64,000 bases of DNA from Macrocybe gigantea (Eukaryota > Basidiomycota > Agaricomycetes > Agaricales > Callistosporiaceae): assembly GCA_011319805.1 (NCBI GenBank), contig SJRY01000234.1, positions 682,001 through 746,000 of the forward strand, in the 5' to 3' direction. Shown here one piece after another: positions 24,988 through 35,114 of this stretch. The position numbers and the translations under genes were made by a program. The number at the start of each line of letters is the position of its first letter. Positions within the stretch are counted from its first letter, which is position 1. The notes under the pieces are model-generated. The model had not been told where the DNA came from. It was given only the letters and a program-made list of their open reading frames with translations, and made no database searches.

Positions 24988-26128
24988 TTAATCGTCTGAA
25001 TCCGTGTTGACAAGGGGTTGAATGTTTTTTGGGGCCATTCCCGTCGCCACTTTTTTTCTTCTCCGCCTTCGCTTCTTCGCTGGCTCTTCCAGCCGTGAAG
25101 GGCCTTCTGTTTCATCTTCGTCCATTGCATAATGCTTCCTCTTTCCTCGTGCCTCGACGTTTTCCCGCTGAACTTCGTCGGTCTGTTCTTCGACCATCTC
25201 CAGTTTGGTCGTCGGTATCGGGACTTGTTTCTTCTTTTTGACGCTCAGTGGGTTCGGGCCCTTTGGACCCTTCTTTCTCTTTGGTGGAGAGGGCTTGGGA
25301 ACCTCCGATTTGGCTAAAACGGCTAGGTCCGTTGAATTTGGACGAAGAGCTTGTTCTTCGCTCTGAAATTTAATTACCTTCCGATCAGAAATCGTTCAAA
25401 TATGGAAATAGGCAATTGGGAACGAACTTGTTCTTTTGCTTTCAAAGTCGCCTCACTGGGCGGCTCCAGCACCATGACGGTCCGGTTTACATGCACCAAA
25501 GGCACTGCTGGCACCGTGCGTAACCCTACGCGGAGTGGTTGCGAGTCGCTTGCGATGATGTATCGATGTTTGTTCGTTTCCCCTAAGCGATCAGGGTGAA
25601 TGAAGGTAGATTCCAGATTCTATACCAATGCGAGAGACGCAATGAGACTCACCGATAACACTGAGTAGGCAGTCGTCGCCTGAGATAGGATCCCTGTGAT
25701 TGCATTTCCGCCGCTCGAATGTCTTTGCAAGGTCGACAGCTGGCTGCTGCTTTTTCCCTTGTATGTAAAGCTCATATATGCAACATTGTGTGATCACTAG
25801 AAACGGCTTCGCCGCGTGCGTCCTCAGTAAGAGAAGGCGGCGATAGAGGGAAAAAAAAAAGAAGAGATGCTTGAGGAGATAGCAGGAAGGACATACTGGG
25901 TTTGACTTCACCTTGCAAAACGTTGGAGAGTTGCTTCGCGAGATCGGTTTTGTGATCAATCGCATATTTGCACATTTCCGAATCAACTATGGCATTCCGG
26001 TGAGTTTATCGGAGACACGAGATGAAAGGGGGGAACATGCCAAGGACTTGATATGGCTGCCTGAACCCAAAAGACATGGAATACAGATTCATAAGTTTGC
26101 GATATGTCTTTGCTCGTTTCTGCCTCAT
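24988..26128 (-). CDS. UTP23: rRNA-processing protein Utp23 (PIN-like, SSU processome)
   Basis: Starts at ATG 26128 with MRQKRAKTYRKLMNLYSMSF, then FRQPYQVL joined to VDSEMCKYAIDHKTDLAKQL, MITQCCIYELYIQG, AKTFERRKCNHRDPISGDDCLLSVIG, TNKHRYIIASDSQPLRVGLRTVPAVPLVHVNRT and KGPKGPNPLSVKKKK near the end. These are the Fcf1/Utp23 PIN-domain blocks in the right order. The Cys/His residues in CCIYEL and RRKCNH match the zinc site reported for Utp23. The C-terminal tail is strongly basic (KKRRRRRKK). Nucleolar, needed for early 18S rRNA processing and snR30 release. The first intron (25987-26040, minus strand) uses a GC donor; only that join restores the conserved YQVLVD segment. Divergent from EMC7. 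Confidence 0.92.
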
Positions 26129-26230
26129 CGTGATGGAGGAAAAGAAAGACTGGTATTTGGCTGTATTGATGACACGCCCACTTCCACTTCTACATGCATC
26201 CGCTCGTCCTTCCTTCGGTCCTATACCTAT

Positions 26231-27247
26231 GCATGTGGTGCGTCCGTGGGTTGCGATGCTTGTAACACCACTAATATGCCTTCAATAGCTCAGTTTTATG
26301 TGTTGCGGCTAGACAAATTACGGGTCATGTACAGTGGAATGACGTGTGTCCAGGTAAGCTGGCGCTGCAACTTTCGAACGGTAGTGGTACTCAGCTGCAG
26401 TGTAGGAATCGAGACTTTGAGGCACTCCAAAGTAATATTAAACAGTGGGATCCTCCAAGCCAGCATCACCAGAAATGGTACTTTCGCGATGTACGTTTGT
26501 TGCCAACTACACACTCCAAAGACATTGAACTGAAGCGCCGTCATCGATAGAGCTGACGTTCCAGAGGGGACATACATCCTGCATGTAATATCTCCCGATA
26601 TTTCTTTCGATCAGGTATGTCTCTCTGTGTGCGTTCTCATGGGCGCCTCCCAACTCATCCGCCTCCATGGCTTGTCTGCAGCTTCGTCTAGACGTCTACG
26701 GTGACGATTCAGAGCCTGAAGTCCGACACTACGCTCCAGGAACTCCGTTGAATCCCAAATCACCCGTTACGCTGCGGTATCCCATCGTTCTAACCCCAAG
26801 GCAAAAGCACGACTACTTTGTACCACTGGAATCATTCAACCTGATGTCCATGCTTTCCAATCCCATGATGCTTATGATGATCCTAGCACTGGTTATGATG
26901 CTGGCTACTCCATATCTTATGGCACGTTTGTTCTTCTGTTTATTTTCACATTCGGTAGTCACGCCTGTCATTCCAGAGTCAGATGGACCCAGAAGCTATG
27001 GAAGAATTCAAAGAGCAGCATGCCCGAGTGCAAGAGCTGCAAGGCGCTATGACTTCCGGAGACTTGAAATCAGGGTGCGCAAATATAACACGCGCATTTT
27101 GAACGCATGTCATTAATTGGACTACAACTTAGGCTGACGGCATTGCTTGGTGGTGGTGACGCCTCGAAATCTGCCAGTGTGGCCACTTCAAAGACTGTGC
27201 CTTCCGCGTCGTCCAAGGCCCGAGGAAGCAAAAACAAGAAGCGGTGA
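26231..27247 (+). CDS. EMC7: ER membrane protein complex subunit 7 (5' end unresolved)
   Basis: Clear exons read ITGHVQWNDVCPG, IETLRHSKVILNSGILQASITRNGTFA, ADVPEGTYILHVISPDISFDQLRLDVYG, NPKSPVTLRYPIVLTPRQKHDYFVPLESFNLMSMLSNPMMLMM, a single membrane helix (LMMILALVMMLATPYLM) and a tail QEL..TALLGGGDASKSA ending in basic residues. This is the EMC7 beta-sandwich domain, one transmembrane segment and a cytosolic tail. The complex inserts tail-anchored and multi-pass proteins in the ER. The start is unclear: ATG 26231 opens a good signal-peptide-like stretch (MHVVRPWVAMLVTPLICL) but is not in frame with the next exon by any splice I can see. Another ATG at 26235 splices in frame through a 51-bp intron but gives no signal peptide. 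Convergent with the next gene, 20 bp apart. Confidence 0.82.
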
Positions 27248-27267
27248 ATAGACAACTATACCATGCT

Positions 27268-27949
27268 CATATCTAATGTACAGTACAATCATATATGGAT
27301 TTCCATGCAGTAGGTTAAAGGAGTCGGTCAATGTGTGTACATGGGTAATCAGTTTGGTCAACATACGTCTTGCAGTCGCATTGCATCGGCATCATCACTA
27401 AGATGGGTATCTGGATATGATAGTATACGTCGAATAGCAGCATTTCTGAGCGGACGCGTGAACAAAGGCCCGAACCAGACAGTTGAGATCAGATGTACCT
27501 GCGTTTGAATAGGGCCAATGTGGCTGACGACTGTTGTTCTACTGCCTGTGAGGGGTTGGGCATACTGTGCCTACCGTAAGCGACGCCTGTGGGAGGGACA
27601 GAAAGAACTAGACTTGCCTATCGTTGGCAACCGTTTCGATGATGTACATTTTATCGTTCTTGGGGTCGTTGTCGTCCGTGGCAGCTGCCCCAGGAGCGTC
27701 TTCAACCTTGAGAGAGGCTATTCCAATGCTGCTAGAAGTGCTCTGGACCTGCAACACGTGAGTAGATGTTGGATCATAGTCGAGAACGAGGACGTGTTCG
27801 TCGGGATGCTGGGCCGATAGGGCCAGTGGCGAGTCGTCGGCGTAGTGATACTGTATTGCCGGATGGCCTAGATTGCTAGAGAGCGGGCCCTGTGATGGGC
27901 TGGAGACGGTGGAATGGGAACAAAGGACGTAAAACGGTGGTTTAAACAT
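27268..27949 (-). CDS. Small unknown protein
   Basis: Not recognised by name. ATG 27949, then a first exon with PDEHVLVLDYDP and LKVEDAPGAAATDDNDPKNDKMYIIET, an intron, SSATLALFKRR, a 53-bp intron, NAAIRRILSYPDTHLSDDADAMRLQD and a last codon before the stop at 27268. Total about 165 residues, soluble, acidic in the middle. The consistent splice signals and continued frame over four exons make it a real gene. The end of the first exon probably uses an unusual GTCTAG donor. It is convergent with EMC7 and divergent from the CAP protein gene. Confidence 0.6.
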
Positions 27950-28207
27950 GGACGATCGCGTCTAATTTGCCTGTATGTGCCTGTTTTCGCGCCCAACGTC
28001 GAGAACGGCGAGAACAACATTCAGCAGCTACCTCCCACTCGTGATCGGATTCTATGACAACTGGCAGGTCGCGTCATCCACGTACATATCATGATGATAA
28101 TGTGACAACGGCGTCCACCACTCCACCCCATATCTTGCACGCAGTCTGTGTGTTTCCTCCATCCGTTCTCTTTCCCTCACATTCCTTTTTCATTTACTTT
28201 CCTTTAA

Positions 28208-29556
28208 ATGCGCAGTCTACTGTCGACCACCACTTTTCTGTGCCTTCTTGCCGTGACCATTCCAGGCGCTGTGGCAGGTCCAGCATGCGCGAGGAAACAC
28301 CTCAAGACCCAGGACTGCATCACGCTATGCAAGTCAAAGTGGGGTTGGCCGGGCAGGATGATGGGTTCCGATCCATGGGGTCCCGTCATGCGCCCCGTGT
28401 CGGAGAGCAACTGGGATGAAGCTCTTGCAAAGGCCTGCAGCGTCGAACCGTAAGTAGAACATGTTCCATAACAATGAGCGCAACCTTTACATTTCCAAAT
28501 CACAGTCAATCTTCTTCTGTCCCTGTTGCAAACGCCCAAACCGGGAAGGTGACCTTGTTGCCAGCCAGTACGGCGTTGTCCGCAGCCCCAGTCATTGCGA
28601 CTCCCTCAGGCTCGGCGCCGGCAAGCTTCAACACGTCCGCAGTTGTCAACAATACGTCGACAAGCTCGAGCCGAGTTGTTCCATCTTCTACCTCGACCAA
28701 AATCTTCCTGCCTACTTTGATTTCCCATTCAATCAAACCATCGACTTCTTCCACGATACCGATACCAACAACATCTTCTAGCAAATTTACTCCAGCTCCC
28801 GAGCCGCAGCCGACGACGTCTTCGACGGAGGCTCCCCAACCGACTATCGCGCCCCCGGCATCCGGCAATGGTTCTGGTGGTTCCTCCGCAGGAAGCGGCA
28901 GTGGCGACGTTCAAGCATATTTGGAGAGTCACAACTCTGTCCGTGGCCAACACGGGGCTGCACCTTTGAGTTGGAGCAATGACCTTGCGGCCAAGGCTCA
29001 GCAATGGGCGAATAACTGCAAATTCCAACATTCCGGTGGCTCACTGGGCCGACTCGGCGGTTCGTTTCTTTTTTCTTTTGAAATCATTCTATTATTGAAG
29101 TTTTTGACTTTTCCATTAGAAAACTTGGCAGCTGGTACCGGTGCTTTCAGCATTCAAGAAGCCATCCAGTCCTGGGCTGACGAAGTCTGTGAGTAATCCA
29201 AATAGTCAGAAATCTCGCCGTCTAGACCCCAACATGTCAATTTTTTTTCCGCTATAGCCGAATATAACCCGTCAAATCCGCAGCCTTCTCACTTTACGCA
29301 GGTTGTTTGGAAAGGCACCACTCAACTCGGCTGCGCTGTACAGAGCTGTGATGGTATCTTCGATGCCGTAGGTCTTCTGGTCGCTCTCTGCCCGTTTGCC
29401 TTTTTATGCTTTATTTCTGAGCAGAAAGCAAGGTTCTATGTTTGCGAATACTCTCCGGCTGGAAACGTGATTGGTCAATTTGCGTAAGTCGCAACGAGTG
29501 GCCACCTTGGTCTAGCTTTCTTACGCTGCGTTTGCAGACAAAATGTACAAGCTTGA
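28208..29556 (+). CDS. Secreted CAP/PR-1-like protein
   Basis: ATG 28208 opens a signal peptide (MRSLLSTTTFLCLLAVTIPG, cleavage near AVAGPA), followed by a short Cys-containing region (CARKHLKTQDCITLCK) and a Ser/Thr-rich linker of about 130 residues, probably O-glycosylated. The CAP domain follows: AYLESHNSVRGQHGAAPLSWSNDLAAKAQQWANNC, then ENLAAGTG, SIQEAIQSWADEV, the signature HFTQVVWKGTTQLGCAVQSC, and FYVCEYSPAGNVIGQF. The conserved His and Glu residues of the CAP cleft are present. Five or more exons; the final splice gives AQNVQA and a stop at 29556. CAP proteins are extracellular and bind sterols or lipids in several fungi; the exact role here is unknown. The copia element sits 78 bp after the stop. 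Confidence 0.88.
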
Positions 29557-29634
29557 AGCTCAACTCATTTTCTTCTCTCTTTGTCATTCTTCCCCTCGCT
29601 CTCGCAGTTTTTACCGCCGTAGATCTGTGATCCT

Positions 29635-29944
29635 TGTTGAAACTGGACCCAAGCTAGGAAGCTCTTGAGCTAGAACGGACTACTTACGTTAGTGGATTGT
29701 TGGAGGTTGGTCTTACTGCGTAGGCTTGGTTGAGTGAAACTCGGTTATAGAATTGGCATACTACATAGGACATATTTATACATATCTAAGTGGCGCACAG
29801 ACCATCAGGGTTGAGGGTGCGCTCACTAATCCTAGTGATAATAGCGCAGGGTATGACTGAGCATACAGGCTGTGCTGTGAAGCCAAGAAAATTAGGGCAG
29901 AGGGGAAAATGGTAGGGCGCAGGGTTGCTGCCACATTTTCAACA
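29635..29944 (-). repeat. 3' LTR of the copia element
   Basis: 310 bp, begins TGTTGA and ends TCAACA, so the termini are a 6-bp inverted repeat. Matches the other LTR except at three positions (near 29720, 29743 and 29872). The stop codon of the pol frame lies inside it. Confidence 0.96.
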
Positions 29945-32485
29945 CTCCCCCTCGCTAAATGCAGCTTCAATTTGAGCGCGTTTGGCGTAAAAGGTAAGCC
30001 CTAACTGCTCGCGGAATTTTAGGTACTTGATTTGCGCCAAGTTCTTTGTGAACATGTCTGCAGGATTTTCGTTCCCTGGAATGAAGACTACTGAGACTTT
30101 TTCATCTTCAACACATTCGCGTATGTAGTGATAGCGAATGTCGATATGTTTTGTTCGTCTTTCTTGAACTGGATTAGATCCTATGAAAATAGAACCTTGG
30201 TTGTCGCCACAGATTGGCGTTTTGGATTCTTTAAATCCTAGTTCGGCGAACATTTGCTGAATCCAAACAACTTGGCGGCTACAATCAGAGAGCGCCATGT
30301 ATTCGGCTTCAGTGGAGGATAATGCCACTGTTTTTTGGAGTTGTGAATTCCAGCAGATTGTGGCATTGGCGAGTTTCATAAAGAAGCCCGTCGTGGATCG
30401 TCGTTTGATCGGGTCAGAAGCCCAATCAGAGTCGGTATATGCAATTAATCCCTCATTTGAGGCACCATCAAAAGTCAGTTGGTAATCAGGGGTACCAGCG
30501 AGGTATCGCACAATGTACATTGCCCGATTAAGGTGTTCTTGCGAAGGATTCGCAGAGAATTGTGACATTTTGATGACTGCAAAGGCTATGTCTGGCCTTG
30601 TACCGAGCATCAGATAAAGGAGCGATCCAATAACTGCTTGGTATTGCGATCGAAGTTCTGGGTTGATCGCCGCATTATTAGCTATCGGTTGATAGCCGGC
30701 GGGTAAGGGAGTTGATGCGATCTTCGCATTCTCCATGCCGAAACGTTTAATGACCTTTCGGAGGTAATCCTGTTGGTCGAGGATGATCTTCTGACCATCA
30801 CGTCTGATCTTGATGCCAAGGAATTCTTCAGCATCACCTAGATCTCGGCATTCCCAGATCTTCATGAATTCGGACTTCTTCTTGGCTGCAAGTTTGCGAT
30901 CTGGGCCTAGGAAGAGTCCATCATCTACGTAGATTATGGCTACGACAAGTTTGGAGCCTTCTTTGTAGATGTAAATGCCAGCATCGGTATACAGGCGTTT
31001 AAAGCCTAGCTTCGCCATGGTTTTGTTAACTTGTTTCCACCAGGCGAGTGATGCTTGCTTAAGTCCGTAAAGCGCCTTTCTCAGTCGCAGGACTTTATTC
31101 TTTAGAGCGCCTTTCAGCTGAAAGCCTGTTGGCTGCTCCATATATATTTCTACTTCTAGATCGCCATATAAGAAAGCAGTTTTGACGTCTAGGGCGAGAA
31201 TGACCCAATTTTCGAGAGCTGCTATTGCGAGTATTATTCGCAAAGTCTTGTATCGGACGACAGGCGAGAAAATCTCATCATAATCGATTCCCTCTTTCTG
31301 AGAGAAGCCCTTTGCGACTAGGCGCGCTTTCTTTCGTCCGTCACTTTTAATGGTGAAAACCCATTTATTTTTTATAGGTTTTCTGCCTTTCGGCAAGTCC
31401 ACCAATTCAAAGACCTTGCGCTTTTCGAGTGACAACAACTCGTCGCGGCAAGCGTCTTTCCATTCCTTCTTGAGCTGCTCTGGTAAGCGCTCTATGTCGC
31501 CTATTGTTTGTGGAATTTCGCTATCGACTGGAAGTGCTTTAGAAAGCAAATAATTTGATAGCTCTACTCCCCCTTCCCGGACTATTCGGGTAAGATCGGA
31601 TCTAGTATCCATATCAGGATCAATGTCCATATTCGGTGGAGAATTGGCGATTGGTTCGTCTTCTCGAGTCGGTCCGGGAACCGGTGCTTCTCGAGGTCGT
31701 GTGTCGTTTTCGACATTCTTTCTCCAGAACCATTGTCGGTTCATGTCTCGAAATTGTTCTGTTGGAGGGCGATCTCCATAGACATTGTCTGGCCTTTTGG
31801 GCGGACGGATATCTCTCTGTGGTCTTTGTCTCGGAAGATTGCGTGTTGGTCGCCTAGGATCATTTAAGATATCGGCGGGTTCGCGCAGGTCTCTGCGGCG
31901 ACGCAATTCTTCTAAATCACCTTCGCGTGGTTCGAAGGGATTGGGACGTTGTTCAGGTTCCTGGATAGGTTCCTGGTTTCCCGGTAGAGGATTATCCGGA
32001 GCTTCTGCATCATCATCATGCGCATCAGCTTCTTTTTCTGAAGGGGGGTCACGTGGTCTATCACGAGTCTGACCATGATCTCGTGATCGTGATTCCGAAG
32101 GTGGAGGTGGATGAGGAGTTTCAGGATCATCGTTATTGTCGCCACCTGGAGGTGCGCCAGTCGATGGATCATAGTCGTCATCATTACTTCTGAAGTCGGG
32201 TGTTTGCGGATCTTCATGGTTGTATGTGGGGCAGCACGGAAATAGTCTTTCGTCGAAGGTGGCCTTAGTTGCTTGAAAAAGCACATTATTTGGCCGTCTC
32301 ATGAAGAGATAACCTTCACTGTTCGAAATGAACCTGAGGTGAATCATTAGTTCAGATCTCGGTGACAATTTATTTTTCCGTTGATCTTCATGAATGAAGA
32401 CGTAGGCGCCACAACCCATGACGCGAAGCTTCGAAACATCAGGTATTTGGTTCGAGAATATTTGTAAGGGGTTTTCCACTTCAAG
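29939..32485 (-). pseudogene. copia reverse transcriptase-RNase H part of pol
   Basis: A long open frame. After the integrase end it has an acidic, Pro-rich linker with many Arg/Asp repeats, then the reverse transcriptase: KNKWVFTIKSDGRKKARLVAKGFSQ, LDVKTAFLYGDLEVEIYMEQP, LYGLKQASLAWW and the catalytic IYVDDGLFLG. RNase H follows with YTDSDWASDPIKRRSTTGF, TVALSSTEAEYMALSD and KHIDIRYHYIRE. All catalytic Asp and Glu residues I can check are present, so this part looks functional alone. It ends at 29939 with a TGA formed by the first bases of the LTR. The open frame begins upstream at 32560, but the first part is out of frame with the integrase; real coding starts near 32485. Scored as broken because pol is interrupted upstream. 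Confidence 0.9.
29945..29955 (-). other. Polypurine tract of the copia element
   Basis: On the minus strand GCGAGGGGGAG lies directly before the 3' LTR, the standard place for priming plus-strand DNA synthesis. It overlaps the last codons of pol. Confidence 0.75.
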
Positions 32486-33565
32486 CGGTGCGTTGGCGTA
32501 CGATTGTAAACTTGTACTGCTTGAAAAATGGTGAATTGCCACCAAGAGGGCGGCAAGCAAGCATGGAAGCGCATTGTTTGCGCCTTTTCCATTAACGTCC
32601 GATTTAGACGTTCTGCTCGACCATTTTGTTGGTGCATGTAAGGCACCGAATATTCAATCTCAATTCCTTTGGATCGCATGAATTCCTGTAATTCTCCCGA
32701 TATATACTCTCCCCCTTGATCAGAACGCCATCTTTTACTTTAAGATTGTGTTGGGTTTCCATCCGCGCTACAAATTCTTTGATGCGATCTTTCGCTTCAG
32801 TTTTGTTTCGCAGAAGGCTAACCCAGGCGTAACTGCTATAGTCGTCAAGGAAAGTAATTGTCCATTTGTATTTGCCATAGGACAATGTCGGGAATTCTTT
32901 TAAATCTGAGTGTATGAGCTCGCAAGGTGCGGTGGCTCTTTTGTCAGATTTAGGAAAATGCGGTGCAGGCATTTTGCCTTGTGCACATCCGGAACAAGGT
33001 CGTTCGTCGACCTTTGGGATATCGAGATTTTTAGGAAAACCTCTAGTTGCTTCATCCATTTTAGTTAGGACGATCCGTGAAGGATGTCCCATCCGCTGGT
33101 GCCAAATATCATAAGTTGGCGTGGCAAGCGTGGTATACGTTGCCGTCATCTCTTGATCAGTTAAGATCTTGGTTTCGACTTCATAGATCGTATCCGGCTT
33201 TTTAGCTGGAAAAGCGATCATTTGTTGACGTCCATATTTATAAAAGGCAATTCTATTGATATTGCCCAAAACGTTTTGTTTTTGTCGGAGAAATTGTCCC
33301 ATCGAGAGTAATCTCAGATTTGGATCTCCGGCAGAAGGACAGGGTGTAGGCGCGTAATCTTTTCAGATATGCTGCCGTTCGTCTCATAAATCCTGTGTCT
33401 TAAAAACACTGTTCCATATCCCTCAATAGGAGTACGACCGTTTGCTGTTGCCGAGTATTTTGGCTCATCCCATCGGGTAAAAGCCGTGTAGTTATTTATA
33501 TTTCCTGATACGTGTCCGGATGCGCCGGAATCGATGATCCAGTATGAAAGGCCTTTATCGGCCGT
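32470..33565 (-). pseudogene. copia protease-integrase part of pol, frame broken at several points
   Basis: Three frames in succession. The protease frame carries the active-site triad YWIIDSGASGHVSGN (about 33520-33550). The next frame starts near 33320 and has the pre-integrase and zinc-binding part (YDIWHQRMGHPS, CSGCAQGKMP, an HHCC motif) and the first two catalytic Asp blocks (LIHSDLKEF, TFLDDYSSYAWV). The third frame, from about 32735, holds the last catalytic block with the Glu (QGGEYISGEL) and YMHQQNGRAERLNRTLMEKAQ. The breaks lie at or next to A- or C-runs at 33565, 33320, 32734 and 32469. Each change is one base in the same direction. The domains are otherwise well preserved. Confidence 0.88.
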
Positions 33566-34887
33566 TTCTTACACTGCTCACAATTACAAGGGTAAACATG
33601 ATGTTTATTCAAATGTTCGGCATTACAAACTGCGTTATCTATGTAATTAGGTCGCTGTATTGCCATGTTAGTTTGAATGTGTGAGCAATCAGGAATGACA
33701 TACTCATCAAATCCCCAATCCAGCGGTTCTGATCCCAGTGAAACGGTTTCTTCATCCTTTTCCTCGACGATCTTTTTGAAGCGAAGTTTTTTATAGACGC
33801 TGGTTTCAGCATCTAGATCGTCAATCGTACGTTTTGAAGAACCTTGAACGAATTCGCTTCGTTCGGTGATGCCTTCGAGTGTTTTGAGATGCCCAATAGT
33901 GGGCGAAACGTCGAGTCGGGTCGCGAGATTTCGCGCGGCATCGTAGGTGGGATAGATGCCTTTCGGCATACTGGTTGGTTTGGCGCCAGAGAAAGTCTGG
34001 GCCGGGGGATCGTGAAGGCGCTGGAGAACTCCAGCTGCGGCATCGGACATCGGTAGTCGTACTACCGGTTCAGCAAAGTGGTGGTCGTGGCCATGGTCGT
34101 GATCATGCTCAGGGGCTTTGCCCTTTCCCTTTCCTCGTCTGCCTCGTTTCTTCTTTTTGTCGGCATTCTGGTCCGATGGCTTATCGGACTGTTTCTGTTG
34201 ATTGTTGTTGTTGTTCCGCCAGCGAGGGTTAGAGCCTTTCGGCTTGACAGCAGACAATTTATTTGCCTGATGTTTGTCTTTGGTGGCGGAAGTAGGATGC
34301 CGACGTTGCCATTCGGCAATGATCGTAGAAGTGACAGCTGACCAGGTGAGATTACGCTCATTGGTCGAGGCAAGAATGGTCTGCGCTAGGGAATCATACC
34401 CTTGCGGCAGAGCGGCGAGGAGAGTCATTATCTTAATGATCTCGGGAATCGCGATATTATTCGCAGCAAGGCGGGCATAGGCAGTCGCAAGACGTTGGAT
34501 CTCAACGTTGGGATTTTGTTGACCTGAAATTTTGAAATTGAGGGTCTCTTTGTAATCAGCGAAAGTGATCGCTGGACCAGTTAGCGAATATTTAGTCTGC
34601 AGTTCAGTCCAAAGCAAGGCAGCAGTGTTTGCCTGCGACAAATTAATGCTGGACTGAACCTGAGCGGTGGTCCTTAAGAGAATGTATCCCTGTGCAATCT
34701 CATTGTACTTTTCCCATTCAGCGATCTCATCCGTCTTAGCGTCGGAGGCTGTGGGAACAGGTCTTGTCCAAGTGCCCTGGGTAATACCCCAGGCACCTTG
34801 CGACATCAAGAGAGCTTTTATTTGGACCGACCAGGTCCTATAGTTGGAGCCATCGAGCATAGAAATGTCTTTTGCGAGGCTGGCCAT
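33496..34887 (-). CDS. copia Gag protein
   Basis: ATG 34887, 463 residues to the stop at 33496. The N-terminal half has MLDGSNYRTWSVQIKALL, WGITQGTW, LLWTELQTKYSLTGPAITFADYKETLNFKI and LLAALPQGYDSLAQTIL, the copia-type Gag core (UBN2/Retrotran_gag fold). A basic, Asn/Gln/Lys-rich stretch (RGRRGKGKGKAP) and a His-rich patch (HDHDHGHDHHFAE) follow. There is no classic CCHC zinc knuckle; instead YPCNCEQCKK occurs near the end. The last roughly 20 residues before the stop are out of the frame that carries the protease, so the natural product was probably a longer Gag-Pol and this C-terminus is an artefact of the break at 33565. Confidence 0.85.
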   Translation of the reverse strand: MASLAKDISMLDGSNYRTWSVQIKALLMSQGAWGITQGTWTRPVPTASDAKTDEIAEWEKYNEIAQGYILLRTTAQVQSSINLSQANTAALLWTELQTKYSLTGPAITFADYKETLNFKISGQQNPNVEIQRLATAYARLAANNIAIPEIIKIMTLLAALPQGYDSLAQTILASTNERNLTWSAVTSTIIAEWQRRHPTSATKDKHQANKLSAVKPKGSNPRWRNNNNNQQKQSDKPSDQNADKKKKRGRRGKGKGKAPEHDHDHGHDHHFAEPVVRLPMSDAAAGVLQRLHDPPAQTFSGAKPTSMPKGIYPTYDAARNLATRLDVSPTIGHLKTLEGITERSEFVQGSSKRTIDDLDAETSVYKKLRFKKIVEEKDEETVSLGSEPLDWGFDEYVIPDCSHIQTNMAIQRPNYIDNAVCNAEHLNKHHVYPCNCEQCKKRPIKAFHTGSSIPAHPDTYQEI

Positions 34888-35102
34888 TTCGATCGATTTC
34901 TAAAAGAAAGATCATTAGCTTCATCGTGAGAAAGAGGCTTCCCGCGAAGGGTCGCTTATGTTTCTCGAAGCGAGGGATGGCGCATTAAGCTGCCAGGAAC
35001 GATCGAGGAGCGGAAGCACTTCGCTCGACTCGAAAGTAGTCCTCTAAGGGCGTGTTCCGGCTCAAGCAGTCTGCTGCAAGTTACTGCGCTGACCGCAAAC
35101 CG

Positions 35103-35114
35103 GGGCCCATAACC
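35103..35114 (-). other. Primer-binding site, initiator tRNA-Met internal (half-tRNA) type
   Basis: Directly beside the 5' LTR the minus strand reads GGTTATGGGCCC. It pairs with the anticodon arm of fungal initiator tRNA-Met (GGGCTCATAACC) at 11 of 12 positions, with a G-U pair at the other. Priming from inside the tRNA, not its 3' end, is known for Drosophila copia. Confidence 0.6.

Noticed and set aside
28208..29556. Toxin or allergen role for the CAP protein
   Set aside because: CAP domains occur in many secreted fungal proteins; nothing in the sequence shows toxicity.
29720..29872. Repeat-induced point mutation as the cause of the LTR differences
   Set aside because: Only three differences, all transitions but too few and not in the expected dinucleotide pattern to support RIP.
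33496..33569. Programmed -1 frameshift between gag and protease
   Set aside because: Three more changes of the same sign occur in pol, each at a homopolymer; a single common cause (lost bases) is simpler than one regulated shift.
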